From Bacteroidales bacterium UBA7574 (lineage in GTDB: Bacteria > Bacteroidota > Bacteroidia > Bacteroidales > Paludibacteraceae): DNA of 8,996 nt. A program made the translations under genes and the position numbers. The first letter of the stretch is position 1. Every line of letters begins with the position of its first letter. The stretch lies in the NCBI GenBank assembly GCA_002479035.1, contig DLLA01000146.1, forward strand, positions 9,859 through 18,854. Reading direction: 5' to 3'. Below are positions 1-5,132 of the stretch, piece by piece. The notes beneath the pieces were generated by a model. That model was not told where the DNA came from. It saw nothing but the letters and a program-made list of their open reading frames with translations, and searched no databases.

Positions 1-309
1 GAAATCATCCGCCGTGCTATCGAAGAGCCTCTGCGTCAGATTGTTGCCAATGCAGGCAAGGAAGGTGCCGTAGTGGTAGATAAGGTTCGCGCAGGTAAGG
101 GCGACTTCGGTTACAATGCCCGCAAGGATGTCTATGAGAACCTGAAGGCTGCCGGTGTGGTTGACCCCGCCAAGGTAACACGTGTGGCACTGGAGAACGC
201 TGCCAGCATCGCAGGTATGTTCCTCACCACCGAGTGTGTGATTACCGACATCAAGGAGGAGACTCCTGCTCCTGCCATGCCCAACCCCGGTATGGGCGGA
301 ATGATGTAA
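1..309 (+). CDS. groEL: Chaperonin GroEL (Hsp60), C-terminal fragment
   Basis: This is the last 102 residues of the 60-kDa chaperonin, which forms the double-ring ATP-driven protein-folding chamber with GroES in the cytoplasm. The frame is open from base 1, so the gene begins before the window. The fragment reads through the C-terminal equatorial domain: [12 protein letters not shown], then [15 protein letters not shown], then [26 protein letters not shown], all highly characteristic of GroEL. It ends in a flexible Pro/Gly/Met tail, NPGMGGMM, equivalent to the GGM tail of E. coli GroEL. The internal ATG at 73 is not the real start. A strong terminator follows 24 bases after the stop codon, so groEL is the last gene of its transcript. 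No frameshift or damage is visible. Identification is essentially certain; only the N-terminal four fifths are missing. Confidence 0.98.
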   Translation, partial: EIIRRAIEEPLRQIVANAGKEGAVVVDKVRAGKGDFGYNARKDVYENLKAAGVVDPAKVTRVALENAASIAGMFLTTECVITDIKEETPAPAMPNPGMGGMM

Positions 310-333
310 CAGACTTCCCGCTAACCCAAGTGC

Positions 334-377
334 AAGAGAGACTATCCGACCTAAATCGGGTGGTCTCTCTTCTTTTT
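334..377 (+). terminator. Rho-independent terminator of groEL
   Basis: The outer arms AAGAGAGAC (334-342) and GTCTCTCTT (363-371) pair perfectly. An inner CCGA/TCGG stem continues the hairpin around a short loop. A T-rich run (TCTTTTT) follows at once. It lies 24 nt after the groEL stop codon. Confidence 0.9.
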
Positions 378-380
378 GCC

Positions 381-400
381 TTCCGCAAATGTTTGCGGAA
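381..400. repeat. Perfect 9-bp inverted repeat, possible operator
   Basis: TTCCGCAAA (381-389) and TTTGCGGAA (392-400) are exact reverse complements separated by 2 nt. It sits just after the groEL terminator and 65 nt before the HAD hydrolase start. The 2-nt gap suits a dimeric DNA-binding protein better than a hairpin, although a 7-bp stem with a 6-nt loop is possible. No T-run follows, so it is not a typical terminator. Its role is unknown. Confidence 0.5.
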
Positions 401-465
401 AGTGGTTTTCAGCATTTTGGTACGAGTTTGGACAAATGGCACGATTGTTGTAGGCTTTTTGTGCA

Positions 466-1080
466 ATGGAAATTTCAGCCTCAATATTGCGTCCCGAAAC
501 CAAACTGGTTATTATGGACTTGGATGGCACGCTGTATAGCAAACGCGGCATGGCGTGGCGTATAGCCGTTGGGGATTGGCTGGAGGCTCCGTTGTTATTG
601 AAAGAGCGTCGTGTGCGTAAAGCCATGCGCGGACAATGGTTTGGGGATGGAGACTCATTCTACAAAGCATTCTTTGAGAATATCATACGCCATCGCTTAT
701 GTACGGTTAGTTTTGTGCGATGGTGGTACTTCACGTGCTATATGCCGCTGATGGTGAATGTCTTACGTAAGTACAAGCCACGCCCGTGGGTAGTACCCTT
801 TGTAGAAGCGTGTCATCGTATGGGCGTACGTGTAGTGGTACTCTCCGACTATGACATGGTGGAGGAAAAATTAGAGGCTCTCGGATTGTCGGGCAGTATG
901 TTCGATTGGGTAGCAGCCGCTCCTGCATTGGGCGGGTTAAAGCCTGCGCCCCAACTGATGACCGTTGTCGCAGAGCGTATGGGAGTACGCCCGTCACAAT
1001 GTCTTGTATTAGGCGACAGGGAAGACACCGATGGGGCTTTGGCTCACGCGACAGGAGCACAATTCTATTTGATAAAATAG
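466..1080 (+). CDS. HAD-superfamily hydrolase (phosphatase-like)
   Basis: A 204-residue cytoplasmic hydrolase of the haloacid dehalogenase superfamily, probably a small-molecule phosphatase; the substrate cannot be read from sequence. All four HAD motifs are visible. Motif I is DLDGT at residues 18-22, with D18 as the expected nucleophile and D20 as acid/base. Motif II is the serine of VVLSDYD (S127). Motif III is the lysine of GGLKPAP (K159). Motif IV is GDREDTD (183-189), which binds Mg2+. Residues 25-110 form a helical, Trp/Tyr-rich cap. Motif I needs nearly the whole N-terminus, so the start at 466 is reasonable; no Shine-Dalgarno is seen, as is usual in Bacteroidota. The stop is 2 nt before the lactate dehydrogenase start, suggesting co-transcription. 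Codon use leans to TTG/TTA leucine and CGT arginine, unlike the next gene. A phosphoglycolate phosphatase-like role is one option, not supported specifically. Confidence 0.88.
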   Translation: MEISASILRPETKLVIMDLDGTLYSKRGMAWRIAVGDWLEAPLLLKERRVRKAMRGQWFGDGDSFYKAFFENIIRHRLCTVSFVRWWYFTCYMPLMVNVLRKYKPRPWVVPFVEACHRMGVRVVVLSDYDMVEEKLEALGLSGSMFDWVAAAPALGGLKPAPQLMTVVAERMGVRPSQCLVLGDREDTDGALAHATGAQFYLIK

Positions 1081-1082
1081 CA

Positions 1083-2102
1083 ATGAAACGTATCGCTTTC
1101 TTTGGTACTAAAAAGTACGACCAACAAGTCTTCGACACCGTCAACGCCCTCCTCGACGAACAGGGCAAACCCCTTTACGGCTTTGAAATCAAATACTACA
1201 AAGCCCATCCCAACATGGACAACGTCCTCCTCGTGCAGGGTGCCGAGGTCGTTTGCTGTTTTGTCAACGACACCCTCACGGCCGATGTCCTGACCGAGAT
1301 GGGACGGCTCGGAGTCCGTCTCATTGCCCTCCGCTGTGCGGGCTTCAACAATGTGGACCTCACCGCGGCAACCCAAGCGGGCATTCGTGTAGTCCGTGTA
1401 CCCGCATACTCGCCCCATGCCATTGCCGAGTTCACACTCGGACTTATCCTTGCCCTCAACCGGCACCTCCCGCGGGCTGCCGCTCGCACACGCGATGGCA
1501 ACTTCTCCCTGCAGGGGCTCATGGGCTTTGACCTCTATGGCAAGACCATTGGCATCATCGGAACGGGCAAAATAGCCAAGGTCCTCATCGAAATCCTGCA
1601 AGGCTTCGGCATGCGTATCCTCGGCAACGACCTCTATCCCGACCACGGTTTCGCAGCCAAGAACCACATGGAGTATGTTCCCCTCGACACCCTCCTCCGC
1701 GAATCGGACATCATCTCGCTGCACTGCCCGCTCACCAAGGACAACCATCACCTTATCAACGCCGATGCCATCGCCAAGATGAAGCAAGGGGTGATGATTA
1801 TCAACACCGGTCGTGGCGGACTCATCGACACCGAAGCCCTCATCGATGGGCTCAAGTCGCGCCATGTCGGCTCTGCCGGTCTCGATGTCTATGAGGAAGA
1901 GGGCGGCTACTTCTACGAGGATGTCTCCGATGCCATCATCGAGGACGACGTACTCGCACGCCTGCTCTCCTTTAATAATGTGCTGCTCACGTCCCACCAG
2001 GCGTTCTTCACACGCGAAGCCCTGACGAACATTGCCACCACCACTCTGCAGAACATCCGCGACTTCTTTGCCGCCAAACCCCTCCTCAACGAAGTCAAAT
2101 AG
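1083..2102 (+). CDS. ldhA: D-2-hydroxyacid dehydrogenase, D-lactate dehydrogenase type
   Basis: A 339-residue NAD-dependent dehydrogenase of the D-isomer-specific 2-hydroxyacid family, most like fermentative D-lactate dehydrogenase (pyruvate + NADH to D-lactate + NAD+). The N-terminal catalytic half carries RCAGFNNVDL (84-93) and VPAYSPHAIAEFTLGLIL (106-123), typical of LdhA. The Rossmann domain has GIIGTGKIA (157-165), with Ala in place of the third Gly, and D183 as the acidic residue expected for NAD preference. The catalytic set is R244 in NTGRGG, a Glu in the DVYEEEG segment (268-274), and H305 in TSHQAF. Length is normal for the family (about 330). An in-frame start at 906 would bury 177 nt in the HAD gene, so the ATG at 1083, 2 nt after the HAD stop and directly giving MKRIAFFGTK, is preferred. 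Codons are strongly C-ending (CTC, ATC, GCC), suggesting high expression. Another hydroxyacid substrate cannot be excluded. Confidence 0.9.
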   Translation: MKRIAFFGTKKYDQQVFDTVNALLDEQGKPLYGFEIKYYKAHPNMDNVLLVQGAEVVCCFVNDTLTADVLTEMGRLGVRLIALRCAGFNNVDLTAATQAGIRVVRVPAYSPHAIAEFTLGLILALNRHLPRAAARTRDGNFSLQGLMGFDLYGKTIGIIGTGKIAKVLIEILQGFGMRILGNDLYPDHGFAAKNHMEYVPLDTLLRESDIISLHCPLTKDNHHLINADAIAKMKQGVMIINTGRGGLIDTEALIDGLKSRHVGSAGLDVYEEEGGYFYEDVSDAIIEDDVLARLLSFNNVLLTSHQAFFTREALTNIATTTLQNIRDFFAAKPLLNEVK

Positions 2103-2153
2103 CACCCTGCACCCGTACGCATGAGCATAAATGGAGAAAAAAAGGACATTTAT

Positions 2154-2184
2154 TTGCAAGTATCCCAAATATTTTGTACCTTTG
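2154..2184 (+). promoter_or_regulatory. Bacteroidota-type promoter for the outer-membrane protein gene
   Basis: The -33 element TTG is at 2154-2156 and the -7 element TACCTTTG at 2177-2184, separated by 20 nt. This fits the known Bacteroides consensus TTTG / TAnnTTTG. Transcription should start near 2190, leaving a leader of about 90 nt that ends in an A/T-rich stretch with two TAATTA blocks before the ATG at 2280. Such A/T-rich leaders stand in for Shine-Dalgarno sites in this phylum. Confidence 0.85.
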
Positions 2185-2279
2185 TGCGATATTTCTGTGC
2201 GACATGTCCCCACACGTTGAGCCGCACACAATACAACGAGCAAATAATTAATGTTTTAACTAATTAAAGTAATAGTGTT

Positions 2280-2759
2280 ATGAAGAAAAGTCTCTTTTTA
2301 GTGGCTGTTATGGCAGTTCTCGGCGTAGCAACTGCAGTGGCACAACCTCGTGCTATCGGTGCTAACCTTGGTTATGGTCTGTCAGTTTCGTATCAGCACA
2401 ATCTGGGTGCTGCCAACATGATTGACTTGGCAGTTGAGTTCCCTGGATTTGCTTGGGGTATCGGTGCTACCTGTACCTACGATTGGATTAACCCCTTCAA
2501 CACTTCTATCCCTTGGAACAACAAAGGTGAGTGGAACTGGTGCCTTGGCGTCGGTGGTGGCGCAGGTTTCTGGTGGGGAGGTACGGGTTATGCAGGTGTT
2601 GTAGGTCACTGTGGTGTGGCTTATGATTTCTGGTTCCCGCTGGAGTTGTCATTCGACTATCGCCCTAACATCGGTGCATGGTTCGGCAACGGTGGAGCCG
2701 GTTTCTACGGCTATGGTCTCTATACCGGTATCACCCTTGGCGTACGCTACAAATTCTAA
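2280..2759 (+). CDS. Small exported outer-membrane beta-barrel-like protein
   Basis: A 159-residue secreted protein of unknown specific function. The N-terminus MKK plus a hydrophobic core (residues 5-19) ending AVA before Q22 is a classic signal peptide, with likely cleavage after A21. The mature 138 residues alternate hydrophobic, aromatic and glycine residues, with 9 tryptophans and many Gly/Tyr/Phe. The chain ends in a beta-strand closing with RYKF; a C-terminal phenylalanine is the usual recognition signal for outer-membrane barrel assembly. The size suits a small barrel of about eight strands, but I could not count strands reliably. Three cysteines (65, 88, 111) are unusual for an outer-membrane barrel. 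The gene stands alone, with its own canonical promoter and a strong terminator, which suggests abundant, independent expression. No enzymatic motif is visible. A periplasmic or surface-attached role is an alternative. Confidence 0.75.
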   Translation: MKKSLFLVAVMAVLGVATAVAQPRAIGANLGYGLSVSYQHNLGAANMIDLAVEFPGFAWGIGATCTYDWINPFNTSIPWNNKGEWNWCLGVGGGAGFWWGGTGYAGVVGHCGVAYDFWFPLELSFDYRPNIGAWFGNGGAGFYGYGLYTGITLGVRYKF

Positions 2760-2785
2760 AATATAACACACATAATGTTGTTAGG

Positions 2786-2824
2786 AAGCGGTTCGGCAGA
2801 GTTGCCGGGCCGCTTTTCTTTTTT
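2786..2824 (+). terminator. Rho-independent terminator of the outer-membrane protein gene
   Basis: Arms AAGCGG (2786-2791) and CCGCTT (2810-2815) enclose a second perfect stem, CGGCA/TGCCG, around a GAGT loop, with a 2/2 internal mismatch between the two stems. The run TTCTTTTTT follows directly. It lies 27 nt after the stop codon. Confidence 0.93.
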
Positions 2825-2848
2825 CTTGCTACAAAACAGGCTGCCCGT

Positions 2849-2879
2849 TTGCGGTTTCGGGAAAAATGTTGTACCTTTG
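2849..2879 (+). promoter_or_regulatory. Bacteroidota-type promoter for rubrerythrin
   Basis: The -33 element TTG is at 2849-2851 and TACCTTTG at 2872-2879, with a 20-nt spacer. The core shares TTGTACCTTTGT with the promoter at 2154-2184. Transcription should start near 2886, giving a leader of about 93 nt. Confidence 0.85.
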
Positions 2880-2893
2880 TAGCGGATTTTAGG

Positions 2894-2927
2894 GATGAGT
2901 ATTCCCCATAAGTAGGGAGTATTTATC
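2894..2927 (+). promoter_or_regulatory. Hairpin in the rubrerythrin 5' leader
   Basis: Bases 2894-2906 (GATGAGTATTCCC) can pair with 2915-2927 (GGGAGTATTTATC) as an uninterrupted 13-bp RNA stem with three G-U wobbles and an 8-nt loop. It begins only about 8 nt after the predicted transcription start. The wobbles fit an RNA structure better than a DNA operator. Possible roles are 5'-end stabilisation of the message or regulation; neither is shown. Confidence 0.5.
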
Positions 2928-2978
2928 GCTAAAAAGACAACAGAAAACAAGTAATCTAACCTAACAAAATCAGAAATT

Positions 2979-3527
2979 ATGAAGAAGAAATTCGTTTGCC
3001 CCGTATGCGGATACGTGTACGAAGGCGCAGAACCACCCGAGCGTTGCCCGCAATGCAAGCAAATCGTTGCTTGGAAAGAAGTAGATGAATCAGCAGGCAT
3101 CTCCTTTGCTTGCGAACATGTGATTGGCGTTGCCAAGGATACCGACGAGCAGATGAAGAAAGACCTCAATGCCCACTTCATGGGAGAGGCTACAGAGGTA
3201 GGTATGTATCTGGCGATGTCCCGTCAGGCAGACCGCGAAGGCTATCCTGAAGTAGCCGAGGCTTTCAAGCGTTATGCTTTTGAGGAAGCAGAACACTGCG
3301 CGAAGTTTGCAGAACTGCTTGGCGAAGTGGTTTGGGACACCAAGACCAACCTCGAGAAACGCATGATGGCAGAGGCAGGAGCGTGTGAGGACAAACTGCG
3401 CATTGCTACTCGCGCCAAAGAGTTGAACCTCGACGCTATCCACGACACCGTACACGAGATGGCCAAAGACGAGGCGCGTCATGGTAAGGGCTTTGAAGGA
3501 TTGTATAACCGCTACTTCAAGAAATAA
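2979..3527 (+). CDS. rbr: Rubrerythrin with N-terminal rubredoxin domain (reverse rubrerythrin)
   Basis: A 182-residue cytoplasmic peroxidase that, in this family, reduces hydrogen peroxide to water with electrons from NAD(P)H via redox partners, protecting anaerobes from oxygen. Residues 1-35 form a rubredoxin-like iron site, CPVCGY (C7, C10) and CPQC (C23, C26). Residues 50-180 form the ferritin-like four-helix diiron domain. Candidate metal ligands are E70/E73 (GEATEVG), E103 and H106 (EEAEH), E132/E137, and E165 and H168 (DEARH). Classical rubrerythrins place the rubredoxin domain at the C-terminus; this order matches the 'reverse rubrerythrin' described in Clostridium acetobutylicum. A further CEH at 45-47 lies in the linker. 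The start is supported by the immediate rubredoxin fold and an A-rich leader. The gene is monocistronic, between its own promoter and terminator. I see no recognisable PerR or OxyR site. Confidence 0.95.
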   Translation: MKKKFVCPVCGYVYEGAEPPERCPQCKQIVAWKEVDESAGISFACEHVIGVAKDTDEQMKKDLNAHFMGEATEVGMYLAMSRQADREGYPEVAEAFKRYAFEEAEHCAKFAELLGEVVWDTKTNLEKRMMAEAGACEDKLRIATRAKELNLDAIHDTVHEMAKDEARHGKGFEGLYNRYFKK

Positions 3528-3550
3528 GTTCCGTCTCCATTATGTGAAAG

Positions 3551-3594
3551 AAACAACAAAGACCGTTCTCTTCTGGGGGACGGTCTTCTTGTTT
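3551..3594. terminator. Long stem-loop, likely bidirectional terminator after rubrerythrin
   Basis: AAGACCGT (3559-3566) pairs with ACGGTCTT (3580-3587), extended outward by AAACAA (3551-3556) against TTGTTT (3589-3594) with small bulges. Read on either strand the hairpin is followed by a T-rich stretch. It lies 23 nt after the rubrerythrin stop. It could also stop the minus-strand operon ending at 3870, although 276 nt away. Confidence 0.8.
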
Positions 3595-3869
3595 GTCCGT
3601 ACTATCGCAACAATCGCTTGTGATTGTCAACAATTCAGCCTTTGCTACCCTGTCATACCACCGAGCCGGATTAAGGCGCGCCGTATCTTCGGCGTATTAT
3701 ATTGCGCACTATGCGCAACAAAAAGGAGGAAGATGATGTATCTTTGCATTGTCTTTCAAGAGCGGGTGCGACCCGCGACAGACCCGCGATACACCCGCGA
3801 CAAAGACGCGAAGTACAAGGGGAGAGGAAGACAATAGTCTCATGAGGTGGTATAATAATGAAGATATGG
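3595..3869. other. Convergent intergenic region with short hairpins, no clear gene
   Basis: This stretch separates the plus-strand rubrerythrin gene from the minus-strand operon. It holds an 8-bp palindrome GGCGCGCC near 3675, a CGCCG/CGGCG hairpin (3679-3694), a perfect TTGCGCA/TGCGCAA hairpin with a 3-nt loop (3702-3718), and GCGGGT/ACCCGC (3762-3776). A lone -7-like TATCTTTG lies at 3739-3746 without a -33 partner. A 34-codon frame (3733-3837) follows an AGGAGG run, but nothing else supports it as a gene. Confidence 0.5.
3771..3803. repeat. Three tandem 11-bp repeats (ACCCGCGAYAN)
   Basis: Three head-to-tail copies at 3771-3781, 3782-3792 and 3793-3803 share ACCCGCGAYA plus one variable base. 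The first copy also pairs with GCGGGT at 3762-3767. The 11-bp period is close to one helical turn. It may be a protein-binding array or simple slippage; nothing here decides. Confidence 0.7.
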
Positions 3870-5132
3870 TTACTTGGCACCGTCAATGACCTGTTCGTAG
3901 ATACGGCGTACTTTGAGTCCGGCATCATACCAGCGGATATTGTTGACCTCTTCGCGTCCGAGCGTGTGGAGGGACTCATACATAGCGGGGTAGGTGACGA
4001 TGCCGTAGATGGCGTCTGCCATGGCTTCGATGTCCCAGTAGTCAATCTTGATGGCATGGCTCAGGATTTCGGCGCAGCCCGATTGCTTGCTGATGATAGA
4101 GGGCGTGCCTACCTGCATTGCCTCCAAAGGCGAGATGCCAAAGGGTTCGCTGACGCTGGGCATGACATAGACATCGCTCTCGGCGAGCATCTCCTGCACC
4201 TGTCTGCCTCGGAGGAAGCCCGTGAAGTGGAAGCGGTCGGCAATGCCGCGCTGTGCCACAAGGTCAATCATCTTGTCCATCATGTCGCCGCTGCCTGCCA
4301 TCACGAAACGTACGCCCTTGGTCTTCTGCAACACACGCGCAGCCGCCTCGACGAAGTATTCAGGTCCCTTCTGCATAGTGATGCGTCCGAGGAAGGTGAC
4401 AATCTTGTCCTTGCGGGGTGTCTTGACGAAACTGTCTGGGTTTTTGAGGGGTTCGACGGCGTTGTGTACGGTGCTGACCTTGGCGGGGTCCTGGTGGTAC
4501 TTCTCGATGACGATGTTGCGGGTCAGGTTGCTGACACATATGATATGGTCGGCTTCGTCCATACCGCGTTTCTCGATGGCATAGACTGTGGGGTTGACAT
4601 TGCCTCGGCTGCGGTCGAAATCGGTGGCATGCACGTGTATGACGAGCGGTTTGCCGGAGATGTGCTTGGCGAAGACACCCGCGGGATAGGTGAGCCAGTC
4701 GTGGCTGTGGATGATGTCGAAATCAAGGCTGTTCGCGAGCACACTTGCCACTGCCTCATAGTTGCCTATTTCTTCCAAGAGGTTGTCCGGGTACCGCCCA
4801 GAGAATGCGACGCAGCCGAGGTCGTCGGTGCCGATGCGGGTGTAGTCGTAGCGTATGCCGTCGCGGTAGTGGAAATACTCCTCAGGCGACATACGTCCCT
4901 CCATGCGTTGGCGCACATAGTCGTAACTATTGTCTTTCCAGACGATGGGAATGCTGTTGGCACCGATGATTTTGAGGAACGACTGATCTTCGTCGCCCCA
5001 CGGTTTGGGTATGACGAAAGTGATGTGCATATCACCCTGCTCCGCCATGCCGCGTGTGAGCCCGTAACTGGCAGTGCCTAACCCGCCGAGGATATGCGGC
5101 GGGAACTCCCAACCAAACATCAACGCTTTCAT
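3870..5132 (-). CDS. GT4-type glycosyltransferase, glycogen synthase-like
   Basis: A 420-residue GT-B fold glycosyltransferase, probably cytoplasmic, that likely extends an alpha-glucan from a nucleotide sugar. The N-terminal domain starts with WEFPPHILGGLGTASYGLTRG (8-28), the glycine-rich acceptor/donor loop seen in glycogen and starch synthases. It also has HSHDWLTYPAG (142-152) and HVHATDFDRSRGN (166-178). The C-terminal donor domain has FLGRITMQKGPEYF (247-260), with R250 and K255 as the expected phosphate-binding pair, and SEPFGISPLEAM (328-339), which supplies the EX7E motif as E329 and E337. Length is below classical GlgA (about 480) and fits GT4. Its ATG overlaps the debranching enzyme stop by ATGA, implying translational coupling. 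That neighbour argues for glycogen metabolism. Because the operon also makes GDP-mannose, a mannosyl or other acceptor cannot be excluded. Confidence 0.87.
   Translation of the reverse strand: MKALMFGWEFPPHILGGLGTASYGLTRGMAEQGDMHITFVIPKPWGDEDQSFLKIIGANSIPIVWKDNSYDYVRQRMEGRMSPEEYFHYRDGIRYDYTRIGTDDLGCVAFSGRYPDNLLEEIGNYEAVASVLANSLDFDIIHSHDWLTYPAGVFAKHISGKPLVIHVHATDFDRSRGNVNPTVYAIEKRGMDEADHIICVSNLTRNIVIEKYHQDPAKVSTVHNAVEPLKNPDSFVKTPRKDKIVTFLGRITMQKGPEYFVEAAARVLQKTKGVRFVMAGSGDMMDKMIDLVAQRGIADRFHFTGFLRGRQVQEMLAESDVYVMPSVSEPFGISPLEAMQVGTPSIISKQSGCAEILSHAIKIDYWDIEAMADAIYGIVTYPAMYESLHTLGREEVNNIRWYDAGLKVRRIYEQVIDGAK

Noticed and set aside
906..1082. Upstream in-frame start for the lactate dehydrogenase
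   Set aside because: It would overlap the HAD hydrolase by 175 nt and add residues unlike the family. The ATG at 1083 directly gives the expected N-terminal strand.
1065..2243. 392-codon open frame on the minus strand
   Set aside because: It lies fully antisense to the well-supported D-lactate dehydrogenase, whose C-ending codons keep the opposite frame free of stops. The translation shows no recognisable domain.
3739..3746. Plus-strand promoter from TATCTTTG
   Set aside because: No -33 TTG at 19-21 nt upstream, and no supported gene downstream on that strand.
3858..5081. 407-codon open frame on the plus strand
   Set aside because: Antisense shadow of the GT4 glycosyltransferase; the real gene has all family motifs and an operon overlap, while this frame has none.
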